Assembly (NCBI RefSeq): GCF_015694345.1
Contig: NZ_JADQDC010000002.1
Location: 434,001-498,000, forward strand
Source: Novosphingobium jiangmenense
GTDB taxonomy: Bacteria > Pseudomonadota > Alphaproteobacteria > Sphingomonadales > Sphingomonadaceae
Length of the DNA stretch: 64,000 nt
Reading direction: 5' to 3'
Shown: positions 52,230 through 60,243 of the stretch, piece by piece
Numbering within the stretch: the stretch's first letter is position 1
Layout: each line of letters begins with the position of its first letter
Made by a program: the position numbers and the translations under genes
Notes under the pieces: model-generated
Database searches by the model: none
Seen by the model: the letters and a program-made list of their open reading frames with translations, nothing else
Told to the model about the DNA's origin: nothing

Positions 52230-53227
52230 AAGCGTTGGACGTCTATCACGCCAGTCTTAAGGAAGCGCAAGCCGACCCGCGCCTTGTCGCGGTGCAAGGC
52301 GCGTCTCCGTTCGAGCGTCTGGACTGGCTCGCGCTGCTGGCCGAGCATTGCCTCGACGAGACGAAGGCGCATGTCACCGTGGCTGCGGACGACCATGGCA
52401 TTGCCGCGTTGCCGTGGCTGGATGATGGCGGACAGATCGTCGCGCTTGCCAACTGGTACAATTTTTACGTGCGATTTCTTGGGGATCAGAATCACCTTTC
52501 AGAGATTGCGAGAAGTCTGCCTCACGCCCGCGCGATGTTCGCTCCTCTGCCGGAGGAGGACGCCACCGGGTTGGCAGAGGCGTTCCGCAGGGCAGGCTGG
52601 ATCGTCATTGCCGAGCCTTGCGACAGCAACCACATCCTTCCCGTGAACGGACGGAGCTTCGCCGAATACTGGGCCGACCGTCCCGGCGCGCTGCGCGAAA
52701 CCTTCCGCCGCAAAAGCCGCAAGGGCGAGGTAAACGTGCGGCTCGTCACGGAATTTTCCCAAGCCGATTGGGATGCTTACGAGGCGATCTACAAGTTGAG
52801 CTGGAAGCCCGGTGAGGGATCGCCCGAGTTCCTGCGTGCTTGGGCGCAGATGGAAAGCGGTGCCGGCCGTTTGCGCCTCGGCATCGCCGAAGTCGCGGAC
52901 CAGCCCGTCGCCGCGCAATTCTGGACCGTCGAAGGCGGCACGGCCTTCATCCACAAACTCGCGCATGACGAGCGCTTTCGTAAGCAATCGCCCGGAACCC
53001 TGCTCAGCGCCGCGATGTTCGAGCACGTGATCGACCGCGACGGGGTCTCGCTGATCGATTTCGGCACGGGCGACGATCCCTACAAGCGTGACTGGATGGA
53101 AGAGGTTCGCACTCGCTGGCGGCTGCGCGCATGGCGCAAGAGAGCGGTCCGGCACTGGCCCTCGCTGCTCCGGGCGCTGGCGGCCCGCACGCTGCAACCC
53201 CTTGTTTCCAAGAACCGCCATGGTTAA
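52223..53227 (+). CDS. GNAT/FemAB-like acetyltransferase of the XrtA locus
   Basis: A 334-residue protein of the acetyltransferase/FemAB-like superfamily. Visible elements are FRRKSRKGEVNVRL, DAYEAIYKLSWKPGEGSPEFLRAW, QPVAAQFWTVEGGTAFIHKLAHDERFRKQSPGT (the GNAT core) and IDFGTGDDPYKRDW. It probably transfers an acyl or aminoacyl group from a carrier to an amine or hydroxyl acceptor. It starts the divergent plus-strand half of the small-molecule module, 36 bases before the ACP gene. Confidence 0.85.
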   Translation: MAQALDVYHASLKEAQADPRLVAVQGASPFERLDWLALLAEHCLDETKAHVTVAADDHGIAALPWLDDGGQIVALANWYNFYVRFLGDQNHLSEIARSLPHARAMFAPLPEEDATGLAEAFRRAGWIVIAEPCDSNHILPVNGRSFAEYWADRPGALRETFRRKSRKGEVNVRLVTEFSQADWDAYEAIYKLSWKPGEGSPEFLRAWAQMESGAGRLRLGIAEVADQPVAAQFWTVEGGTAFIHKLAHDERFRKQSPGTLLSAAMFEHVIDRDGVSLIDFGTGDDPYKRDWMEEVRTRWRLRAWRKRAVRHWPSLLRALAARTLQPLVSKNRHG

Positions 53228-53263
53228 GGGCGCGATGAACAGTCAACGGCAGCCGGAACACTG

Positions 53264-53521
53264 ATGAGCGACACCGACAGCACCCTGCGCGCGATCCTCA
53301 AGGACGTTCTTGGCCTCTCGGCCGAGCGCGTGGCCGCTTTCGATGCCTCGACCGGCCTGTTCGGCGAACTGCCCGAACTCGATTCGATGGCGGTGGCAGG
53401 GCTGCTTACCGAGATCGAGGACCGGCTCGACATAGTGATCGAAGATGATGAAGTCGACGGCGAACTGCTCGAGACGTTCGGCAATCTGCGGTCGTTTCTG
53501 GAAGCCAAAGTCACGGCGTGA
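53264..53521 (+). CDS. acyl carrier protein of the XrtA locus
   Basis: An 85-residue, acidic, all-helical carrier protein. The phosphopantetheine attachment Ser41 is in ELDSMAVAGLL, the DSM variant of the usual DSL. Flanking helices (TLRAILKDVLGL; IEDRLDIVIEDDEV) match the ACP fold. It differs from the fatty-acid AcpP in being dedicated to this locus. It overlaps the next gene by 4 bases (GTGA). Probable partners are the ligase and the GNAT protein encoded beside it. Confidence 0.92.
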   Translation: MSDTDSTLRAILKDVLGLSAERVAAFDASTGLFGELPELDSMAVAGLLTEIEDRLDIVIEDDEVDGELLETFGNLRSFLEAKVTA

Positions 53522-54189
53522 TTGCGCAATGGCCTTGCCCCGGCCCCGGAGGCCAGAGCGAGGAGTACGCGCTGGCCTATGATCGCGGTCGCTCGCGTCG
53601 TCTGCTGATCGTCCCTGCGCTGTTCGACGAAGCCAACCGCATGCGGCGGATGCTGGTCGATGCCATGCGGATGCTGGACGACGCCGGCGTCGACACGTTC
53701 CTGCCCGACCTGCCCGGTTGCAACGAAAGCTTGCAACGCTTTGAAGCGCAAAGCCTGCATGGCTGGCGCAGCGCAATGCAACTGGCCGCGCAGCACTTCT
53801 CCGCTACCGAAGTACTGGCCGTGCGCGGCGGTGCGCTTGTCTTCCCGAACGCGCTGCCAGGCTGGGCGCTCGAACCGGCCAAGGGCGCGACGATCCTGCG
53901 GCAGATGATCCGCGCCCGCGTCATTGCCTCACGGGAAGCGGGGATTCAGGAAGACAGTGCGGCACTGCTGGAACAAGGTCGCAACGAAGGGCTGGAACTT
54001 GCCGGATGGCACTGCGGCGCGTCGCTGGTCGCTGGCCTCGAGAACGCCCTGCCGCAGGTCGAAGGTCATCACCTTATCGCACAGAGCCAGCTTGGTGGCG
54101 GCGGGCTGTGGCTGCGGGCAGAACCGGCGGCGGCGCCCGAACAGTCCGCCGCACTTGCCCGCCTGATCCTGTCCGGGATCGACGCATGA
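53518..54189 (+). CDS. exosortase A system-associated hydrolase 2-like protein
   Basis: A 223-residue alpha/beta-hydrolase-like protein (TIGR03101 type) starting at GTG. The fold shows in RLLIVPALFDEANRMRRML and DTFLPDLPGCNES, but the nucleophile elbow reads VLAVRGGALVF, without the GxSxG serine, so normal esterase activity is doubtful. The start overlaps the ACP stop and the end overlaps the next gene, each by 4 bases. Confidence 0.85.
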   Translation: MIAQWPCPGPGGQSEEYALAYDRGRSRRLLIVPALFDEANRMRRMLVDAMRMLDDAGVDTFLPDLPGCNESLQRFEAQSLHGWRSAMQLAAQHFSATEVLAVRGGALVFPNALPGWALEPAKGATILRQMIRARVIASREAGIQEDSAALLEQGRNEGLELAGWHCGASLVAGLENALPQVEGHHLIAQSQLGGGGLWLRAEPAAAPEQSAALARLILSGIDA

Positions 54190-54974
54190 CCCGCCGCCAC
54201 CTCACCTTTCCGTGCGAAGGCGCCACGCTGGTCGGCACGCTTGATCGCGAGGCGGCGAGCCATTCGACCGGCCTGCTGATCGTTTCGGGCGGCAACGAGC
54301 TGCGCGCCGGCGCATGGAGCGGGCAGGCGCAACAGGCCGCGAGACTTGCGGCAGAGGGTTACCCGGTGTTCCGTTACGACCGGCGCGGCGTGGGTGACAG
54401 CGAGGGCGAGAACCTCTCGTTCCGGCACTCGGGCCCGGACATTGCCGCCGCCCTCACCGCCTTCCGGGCGGCAGCTCCGCACGTCTCGCGCATTGTCGCA
54501 TTCGGCAACTGTGATGCGGCAGCGGCACTGATGCTCAACACGCCCGCGCTCACCGTCGATGCGCTGGTCCTCGCAAATCCGTGGACCATCGACGGCGAGG
54601 AAGCGCCAGATGCGATGCCTGCATCCGCAATTCGCAGCCGCTACCTGACCAAGCTCGCCAACCCGCGCGAGGTGTGGCGCCTGCTGACCGGCGGCGTGAA
54701 CCTGGCAAAGCTTGCCAAGGGCCTGCGAAGTGCCGCGTCCTCAGCCCCTGCCCCCGTCGGCATGGTCGAGGAAATGAAGTCCGGTCTCGCTCGCTTCAGT
54801 GGCACAGCGACAATCCTGCTCGCCAGCCGAGACCGTACCGCGCAGATGTTCAGCGAAGTCTGGGACGCGACGGACCCGCGCATTCAGCGCATCGACAGCG
54901 CCTCGCACAGCTTTTCAGACGAAGCCGCGCGCGAATGGCTCCACGCGCGGCTGATCGAGGTGCTCAGGCCGTAA
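54186..54974 (+). CDS. exosortase A system-associated hydrolase 1
   Basis: A 262-residue alpha/beta hydrolase (TIGR03100 type). The elbow is AFGNCDAAAALM with Cys in place of Ser as presumed nucleophile; the Asp is in LLASRDRTAQ and the His in DSASHSFSDEAAREW. Oxyanion segment LIVSGGNELRAGAWSG. The enzyme may act as a thioesterase or acyltransferase on ACP-bound product. The start at 54186 overlaps the upstream stop in an ATGA. Its end overlaps the convergent trxB gene by 11 bases. Confidence 0.88.
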   Translation: MTRRHLTFPCEGATLVGTLDREAASHSTGLLIVSGGNELRAGAWSGQAQQAARLAAEGYPVFRYDRRGVGDSEGENLSFRHSGPDIAAALTAFRAAAPHVSRIVAFGNCDAAAALMLNTPALTVDALVLANPWTIDGEEAPDAMPASAIRSRYLTKLANPREVWRLLTGGVNLAKLAKGLRSAASSAPAPVGMVEEMKSGLARFSGTATILLASRDRTAQMFSEVWDATDPRIQRIDSASHSFSDEAAREWLHARLIEVLRP

Positions 54975-55932
54975 CCGCCTGAGCGGCCTTGAAGTCCAGT
55001 TCGGCAAGGAAGCGTTCTGAATCGAGCGCGGCCATGCAGCCGGTGCCCGCCGCCGTCACCGCTTGGCGATAGGTGTGGTCCATCACGTCGCCACAGGCGA
55101 AAACGCCGGGGATGGCAGTCTTGGGCGTGCCAGGCTCGACGACGATGTAGCCGCTCTCGTCCAGTTCCAGCTTGCCCTTGAACAGCTCGGTCGCCGGCGC
55201 GTGACCAATAGCCACGAAGGCCCCGTCAGTCTCGACCACACTCTCCGCGCCGGTCACGGTGTCGACTACCTTTACGCCGGTAAGGCCCTTGCCCGCCTCG
55301 CCGACGAAGCTGTCGACCTTGGCGTTCCACAGCACCTTGACGTTCGGGTGCGCGAAGAGGCGGTCCTGCAGGATCTTCTCGGCGCGCAAGCTGTCGCGGC
55401 GATGGATCAGCGTCACATCGGGTGAATGGTTGGTGAGGTAGAGCGCTTCCTCGACTGCGGTGTTGCCGCCGCCGATCACCACGACCTTCTTGCCGCGATA
55501 GAAGAAACCATCGCAGGTGGCGCAGGCCGAGACGCCCTTGCCCGAAAACTCCTGCTCGCCCGGCACGCCGAGCCACTTGGCCTGCGCGCCCGTGGCAATA
55601 ACCAGCACATCGCCTTCGTAGACGTCGCCGCTGTCGCCCACGGCGCGGAACGGGCTGCCATCGAGGCTGACATCGAGAATCGTGTCCCACATCATGCGCG
55701 TGCCGACATGCTCGGCCTGGGCCTGCATTTCCTGCATCAGCCACGGCCCCTGGATCACGTCACGGAAGCCGGGATAGTTCTCGACGTCGGTGGTGATCGT
55801 CAGCTGGCCGCCGGGCTGCAGCCCCTGCACCACGATCGGCTGCATCCCCGCGCGCGCGCCATAGATCGCGGCGGAAAGCCCGGCCGGGCCGGAACCGATG
55901 ATGAGCATGCGGGTCTTGTGCGTGGTCGCCAT
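54964..55932 (-). CDS. trxB: thioredoxin reductase
   Basis: A 322-residue FAD/NADPH enzyme that reduces thioredoxin. It has the FAD motif IIGSGPAGLSAAIYGARAG, the redox pair CATC (Cys137, Cys140) in ACATCDGFFYRGK, the NADPH motif VVIGGGNTAVEEALYL and the FAD end GVFACGDVMDHTYRQAVTAAGTGCMAAL. Length and motif order are standard. It is probably a single-gene unit. Confidence 0.96.
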   Translation of the reverse strand: MATTHKTRMLIIGSGPAGLSAAIYGARAGMQPIVVQGLQPGGQLTITTDVENYPGFRDVIQGPWLMQEMQAQAEHVGTRMMWDTILDVSLDGSPFRAVGDSGDVYEGDVLVIATGAQAKWLGVPGEQEFSGKGVSACATCDGFFYRGKKVVVIGGGNTAVEEALYLTNHSPDVTLIHRRDSLRAEKILQDRLFAHPNVKVLWNAKVDSFVGEAGKGLTGVKVVDTVTGAESVVETDGAFVAIGHAPATELFKGKLELDESGYIVVEPGTPKTAIPGVFACGDVMDHTYRQAVTAAGTGCMAALDSERFLAELDFKAAQAVTA

Positions 55933-56029
55933 GGGAAAAGTCCTCCAGTCGCCAGCGAGATAAGCAGCGCGCGGGCCAAAAGCGAGTCCGCGCCCCCCGC
56001 TTTTTCCGCAGCTATCCGACAGATTTTCT

Positions 56030-56824
56030 TTATTCGACGAGGTTCGCTTCCATCGCCGCCAGCACCTGCGGCGTCACCCCGAGCACATCGCGGGCATAGG
56101 CTTCGACGCTGCCGTGCCGTTCGCGGACAGTGGCAAACGCGCGCTCGAGGAACGGCGCCTCCACACCCATCAGCACGCGCACCGCAGCATCATCCATGCT
56201 GATGCCGAACCCCTCGCGCACATGCCGCGCCCCGGCCTCGATCCGCGCCTCGGCATTGCCGGCGGTGTTGGTCAGCAGGTAATCGGCGACGATGTCGTCC
56301 TGATGCACGCCAAGCAGGTGGTGGACCAGCGCAGCGGCAACGCCGGTGCGGTCCTTGCCCGCCAGGCAATGCAGCAGGCTCGGGCTCTCGCGCTCGGCCA
56401 GTGCCTGCATGTACAGCCGATAGGTGCCCACGAGCACCGGCCGGAACGGCAATGTCTCGTAGAGATTGAGCATGGCCTGCCGCGCATCGTCGGCAGTGCG
56501 GACATCGCGCACCATTTCCTCGTGCACCGCGCGGCCTGCCGCGCTGGCGGTCTCGCCGGGGTGGAACAGCACCTCGCCGTCAAATTCGGGGTGACGCAGG
56601 CAGCGGTTCCCGGCACGTTCGCTGTCCCCGCGCAGATCGATCACCGTGGCGATGCGCAGAGCATGGACCTTGTCGAGATCCTCGGGCGTTGCCTCGCTGT
56701 GCTGGCCGGAACGCCACAACCTGCCGGCGCGCAGCCGACCGCCACGCGCGGCATAGCCGCCGTAATCACGGAAGTTGTGAATGCCTGCCATCGCGATTAC
56801 GCGGGACTCTTGCTGGATGCTCAT
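56030..56824 (-). CDS. PTP-like tyrosine/serine phosphatase
   Basis: A 264-residue phosphatase of the Y_phosphatase3/PTP-like family. The P-loop HCLAGKDRTG has the catalytic Cys153 and Arg159; the N-terminus NFRDYGGYAARGGRLRAGRLWRSG is highly typical. It could act on protein tyrosine, phosphoinositide-like or other phosphomonoesters; the substrate is unknown. It follows the receiver gene by 78 bases on the same strand and may belong to the light-sensing unit. A tyrosine autokinase lies in the XrtA locus nearby, but a link is speculation. Confidence 0.9.
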   Translation of the reverse strand: MSIQQESRVIAMAGIHNFRDYGGYAARGGRLRAGRLWRSGQHSEATPEDLDKVHALRIATVIDLRGDSERAGNRCLRHPEFDGEVLFHPGETASAAGRAVHEEMVRDVRTADDARQAMLNLYETLPFRPVLVGTYRLYMQALAERESPSLLHCLAGKDRTGVAAALVHHLLGVHQDDIVADYLLTNTAGNAEARIEAGARHVREGFGISMDDAAVRVLMGVEAPFLERAFATVRERHGSVEAYARDVLGVTPQVLAAMEANLVE

Positions 56825-56902
56825 CTCACCGTCCTTGTCTGCCCATCGCCATGCGCAGCTTCGGCTTCCGGTGCAAGCACCGCGGCGTGACGTTTCATTC
56901 CG

Positions 56903-57289
56903 CTATTGGCGCGCGGCAAGTGGCTCGAGTGCCCGCGCGACCACGACTGCGGCAGGCGTGGGCTTGGGCACCAGCGTGCCGCCCAACTCGCGAACGGCCT
57001 CGTCCATGCGATCGAGATCGCCGGTGTGCAGGACATAGGGCACACCCATTGCCGCCAAGGTGCGCGCTACCTGTTCACAGGTCTGCCCCTGCCCCAGCGA
57101 GACATCGAGGATCGCTGCCGAAATCGCATTGTTCCGCACGATAGCCAACGCTTCGACCAGATCCAGCGCCGTCAGAGGCTTGCACCCCGCATCCTCCACC
57201 GCAAACTCCAAGTCGAGCAGGATCAGCGGCTCGTCGTCGAGCACGAGGACGCGGCAAGGTTCCGAACTGGCCCGGTGCATTCCGCTCAT
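56903..57289 (-). CDS. single-domain response regulator (LovR-like)
   Basis: A 128-residue receiver domain without an output domain. The acidic pocket is VLVLDDEPL, the phospho-acceptor Asp62 is in AAILDVSLGQG, then the Thr of YVLHTGDL and the Lys of LVPKPTP. The start at 57289 overlaps the kinase stop in an ATGA. Single-domain receivers beside LOV kinases act as phosphate sinks or feedback inhibitors in alphaproteobacteria (LovR of Caulobacter), which is the likely role here. Confidence 0.93.
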   Translation of the reverse strand: MSGMHRASSEPCRVLVLDDEPLILLDLEFAVEDAGCKPLTALDLVEALAIVRNNAISAAILDVSLGQGQTCEQVARTLAAMGVPYVLHTGDLDRMDEAVRELGGTLVPKPTPAAVVVARALEPLAARQ

Positions 57290-58398
57290 TCGCCTGCGTC
57301 CCGCAAGGGGATGTTGAGCCGCGCCCGCAGCCCTTCGCTGTTCCACTCTCGCACTATTCCTCCCCTTGCCATGTCGAGCATCCGGTCAACGATCCCGTCG
57401 ACCGCGCCGGAGCCGCGTTCGGCTGCGTGGGACGTGTCACCCACGCCATGTCCATGTTCCACCCAATCAATGCGGATCGCCGGACTTTCCGACGTCCCGT
57501 TGCGCCGCCAGGCAACAGTGACACGCCCGTCGTCACGGCTCAGCGCGCCGTGGCGGATCGCATTCACCGCAAGTTCGTGAAGCGACAGTCCCAGCACCGA
57601 GACCGAGGCGAAGTCCGACCTGAGGCCGTTGCCTTCGAAGCGGATGCGCGTGCCGTCGGGATCGTAGGGCGCCAGGACCGCGCGGATCGCCTGACCGACT
57701 TCGACCGTACCGCGGTGCGAATCGTCCAGCGTCGTCTCGTAAGCCCGCCCCAGCGCCTGAATGCGATCATTGATCTCGCGCGCCTCGGTTTCGATCCCGC
57801 GCACGCGCCCGGTGAAATTGACGATGCTGCCGATCACCGCGAACATGTTCTTCATGCGGTGCGACAGTTCGCGCGCCAGCTCGCGCGCGTGGAGTTCGTC
57901 GGCCCGCGCCGCGCGAACGTCCGAGACGTCCCACTGGCTGCCGAAGAAATAGACGAGCTTGCCCTCGGCATCGTAGACGGGCCCAAGGTGCAGCGCGTTC
58001 CAGAACGCCGTCCCGTCCTTGCGATAGTTCAGCAGTTCAACGACCGTCACGTCCTCGCGGGCGAGCGCGTTGCGGATCCGTCCGAGCGAGGAGCGATCGC
58101 TGTGCGGTCCCTGCAGGAAGCGACAATTGCGGCCGACGATCTCATGCTCTTCGTATCCGGTCAGATGGCGGAAAGCGCGGTTGGCAAAGACGATCGGCAT
58201 GTCCGCCGCGTGCGGATCGCACAGGCAGATCGCCATGCGGGTCTGTGCCATCGCCTGTTCGAACAGGACACCGGAAGCACCATCGAAGGTATCTTCCGGA
58301 TGTTGCGCGCGAAACCGCGCCACGGAGGGGTCGAACACGGTGTGGGCCTGATCCGTCGGACCAGAGTCTGGGATGCTGTCGGGAGTGCTGCGGTTCAT
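57286..58398 (-). CDS. blue-light LOV-domain HWE-type histidine kinase
   Basis: A 370-residue soluble sensor kinase. The LOV (PAS) domain spans about residues 45-160 with the flavin-adduct Cys92 in GRNCRFLQG, the flavin contacts NYRKDGTAFWNALHL and the conserved Gln155 in YFFGSQWDVSD, so it should be photoactive. The kinase domain of the HWE/HisKA_2 class has the phospho-acceptor His180 in ELSHRMKNMFAVIG, the N box LHELAVNAIRHGAL and a rather degenerate G region. No membrane segment. It is coupled to the receiver gene and resembles LovK-LovR of Caulobacter, which feeds the general stress response. Confidence 0.95.
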   Translation of the reverse strand: MNRSTPDSIPDSGPTDQAHTVFDPSVARFRAQHPEDTFDGASGVLFEQAMAQTRMAICLCDPHAADMPIVFANRAFRHLTGYEEHEIVGRNCRFLQGPHSDRSSLGRIRNALAREDVTVVELLNYRKDGTAFWNALHLGPVYDAEGKLVYFFGSQWDVSDVRAARADELHARELARELSHRMKNMFAVIGSIVNFTGRVRGIETEAREINDRIQALGRAYETTLDDSHRGTVEVGQAIRAVLAPYDPDGTRIRFEGNGLRSDFASVSVLGLSLHELAVNAIRHGALSRDDGRVTVAWRRNGTSESPAIRIDWVEHGHGVGDTSHAAERGSGAVDGIVDRMLDMARGGIVREWNSEGLRARLNIPLRDAGE

Positions 58399-58472
58399 GT
58401 CAGTGGCTACCTGCCACCGAAAATGCAGTTCCTACTGCTTTGTTCCGCCAAAAAGCATTAAATTCAGATGGA

Positions 58473-58907
58473 TCACTTCCGTTCCAGCGGAATAACCGCG
58501 AGTGTCAATCGCGATACACAAACCAGTTTGTCAAGTTCGTCGACGATGCGAATGGACCAGACGTGGGTGGTGCGGCCAAGCGCATCAGGTCGCGCCGTGG
58601 CATAGACCCAGCCCTCGCGCACCGGGCGCAAGTGATTGGCGTTGATCTCCATGCCGACGCAGGCAAACCGCTCCGGATCGACCACCATCGCCCCGGCCAT
58701 AGAGCCGATGGTTTCGGCAAGCGCAACCGATGCTCCGCCGTGGAGCCGCCCGAACGGCTGATGCGTGCGATGATCGACAGGCATGCGCGCCGTGATCCAG
58801 TCGTCGCCGCAATCGTGAAACTCGATGCCGAGATGGGCGGGCATCGAGGAACTGCCCAGTCGTGTCAGTCTTTCGAGCGAGGGCCTTGCGCCATTCCACC
58901 AGATCAA
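58473..58907 (-). CDS. YdiI/MenI-type hotdog thioesterase
   Basis: A 144-residue hotdog thioesterase. The active-site helix THQPFGRLHGGASVALAETIGSMAG matches the YdiI/MenI group that hydrolyses aromatic and medium-chain acyl-CoAs. The start is taken as TTG at 58907, because it aligns with the family N-terminus (IWWNGA), overlaps the M20 stop in a TTGA, and has GGAGG about 10 bases upstream. ATG at 58943 would overlap the M20 gene by 40 bases, and ATG at 58844 would lose conserved sequence. Confidence 0.85.
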   Translation of the reverse strand: MIWWNGARPSLERLTRLGSSSMPAHLGIEFHDCGDDWITARMPVDHRTHQPFGRLHGGASVALAETIGSMAGAMVVDPERFACVGMEINANHLRPVREGWVYATARPDALGRTTHVWSIRIVDELDKLVCVSRLTLAVIPLERK

Positions 58908-60106
58908 GCGGCAAATCCCTCCGCCAGGAACCGCTCCGCACATCCGGCGAGCACTGCGGTGCCGAGCGGCAAGACGGATTCATCGACCATCATCTTCGTC
59001 GAATGGATCGAACAGCACGAGCGCCAGTCGACGCCCTCATGCGCAACGCCAAGAAAGAACATCGCGCCCGGGACCTTCTCGAGCACATAGGAGAAGTCCT
59101 CTGCCCCCATGATCGGGGAATCAAGGCGATGGAATCCGCGTTCGCCGGTCAGTTCCTGCACGACCTTCTCGCCCAGATCGACCGCGCGTCCATCGCAGAC
59201 CGTCACCGGGAAGCCGGGCGTGATCGCCACTTCGGCGGTCATGCCGTGGGCAGCGGCAATGTTCGTCGCCACCTGACGCAGCGCGTCATGGATGCGGGCG
59301 CGGTTGGTGGCGGAAAGCGTGCGCAGGGTGCCGCGCATGGCAACGCGGTCGGCAATGACGTTGTGCGCGGTGCCGGCCTCGATCTTGGCAACGGTGGCCA
59401 CCACCGGATCGCTGACCGGGAACTTGCGCGTGACCACCGCCTGCAGCGCCGTCACGATCTCGCAGGCCACCGGCACCGGGTCCAGGGTCTCGTGCGGCAT
59501 CGAGGCATGGCCGCCGCGGCCCTGCACCACGATGTCGAACTGGTCGGCCGAGGCGAGCAGCGGCCCTGCCCGCCCCGCGACGAGGCCATGCGGGCTGTTG
59601 GGCATGATGTGCAGCGCGAACGCGGCATCCGGCAGCGGATCGATCAACCCGTCGTCGAGCATGAAGCGCGCGCCGTGAAAGCCTTCCTCGCCGGGCTGGA
59701 ACATGAATTGCACTTCGCCGCTCAACTGATCCGCCCGGGCGCAGAGCAATTCTGCCGCCCCGGCCAGCATCGCCGTGTGCGTGTCGTGGCCGCAGGCATG
59801 CATCGCGCCGGGAATGGTCGAGGAGAATTCGAGCCCGGTCTCCTCGGTCATCGGCAGCGCGTCCATGTCGCCGCGCAGCAGCACCCGGCGTCCGGGACCC
59901 GCGCCGCCCTTCAACGTGGCGACGAGGCCGGTGGTCGATGGGCCTTCTCGCCAGGTCAGTGGCAGATGCGCCAAGGCCGCACGCACCTTGTCGCGCGTCT
60001 TTGGCGTATGCAGGCCCAGTTCCGGCTCGGCATGGATGGCCCGTCGCAAGGCGACGATCGCGCCGGAAAAGCCGCGCGCCTGTTCGAGCAGTTCGTGATG
60101 AAGCAT
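58904..60106 (-). CDS. M20-family metal-dependent amidohydrolase
   Basis: A 400-residue zinc or manganese hydrolase of the M20D group (hippurate hydrolase, IAA-amino-acid hydrolase). Metal and catalytic sites: LLRGDMDALPMTEETG, MHACGHDTHTAML, QFMFQPGEEGFHGA, the dimerisation-domain stretch GRGGHASMPHETLDP and MGAEDFSYVLEKVPG. It removes an acyl group from an N-acyl amino acid or similar amide. The start MLHHELLEQ at 60106 is favoured over a frame beginning 13 codons earlier. Coupling to the thioesterase suggests joint action on acyl conjugates. Confidence 0.93.
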   Translation of the reverse strand: MLHHELLEQARGFSGAIVALRRAIHAEPELGLHTPKTRDKVRAALAHLPLTWREGPSTTGLVATLKGGAGPGRRVLLRGDMDALPMTEETGLEFSSTIPGAMHACGHDTHTAMLAGAAELLCARADQLSGEVQFMFQPGEEGFHGARFMLDDGLIDPLPDAAFALHIMPNSPHGLVAGRAGPLLASADQFDIVVQGRGGHASMPHETLDPVPVACEIVTALQAVVTRKFPVSDPVVATVAKIEAGTAHNVIADRVAMRGTLRTLSATNRARIHDALRQVATNIAAAHGMTAEVAITPGFPVTVCDGRAVDLGEKVVQELTGERGFHRLDSPIMGAEDFSYVLEKVPGAMFFLGVAHEGVDWRSCCSIHSTKMMVDESVLPLGTAVLAGCAERFLAEGFAA

Positions 60107-60202
60107 CGGGGCCTCTCTGGAATGGGATTGAGCCAAAGCTGGCACGTTGCAGCGTTCCTGTCGAGCCTTCCGGATAGCACTTGCACCAGCGGGCAGGACG
60201 CG

Positions 60203-60218
60203 TTAATCGGTCGATTAA
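60203..60218 (+). promoter_or_regulatory. palindromic operator before the second thiolase
   Basis: TTAATCGGTCGATTAA has perfect 7-base arms around a GT centre, 25 bases before the thiolase start and 97 bases before the divergent M20 start. Size and symmetry are those of TetR- or MarR-type operators that control acyl-CoA metabolism. No regulator gene is adjacent. Confidence 0.6.
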
Positions 60219-60243
60219 ATAGCACCTGACGGAGAGAGTCCCG

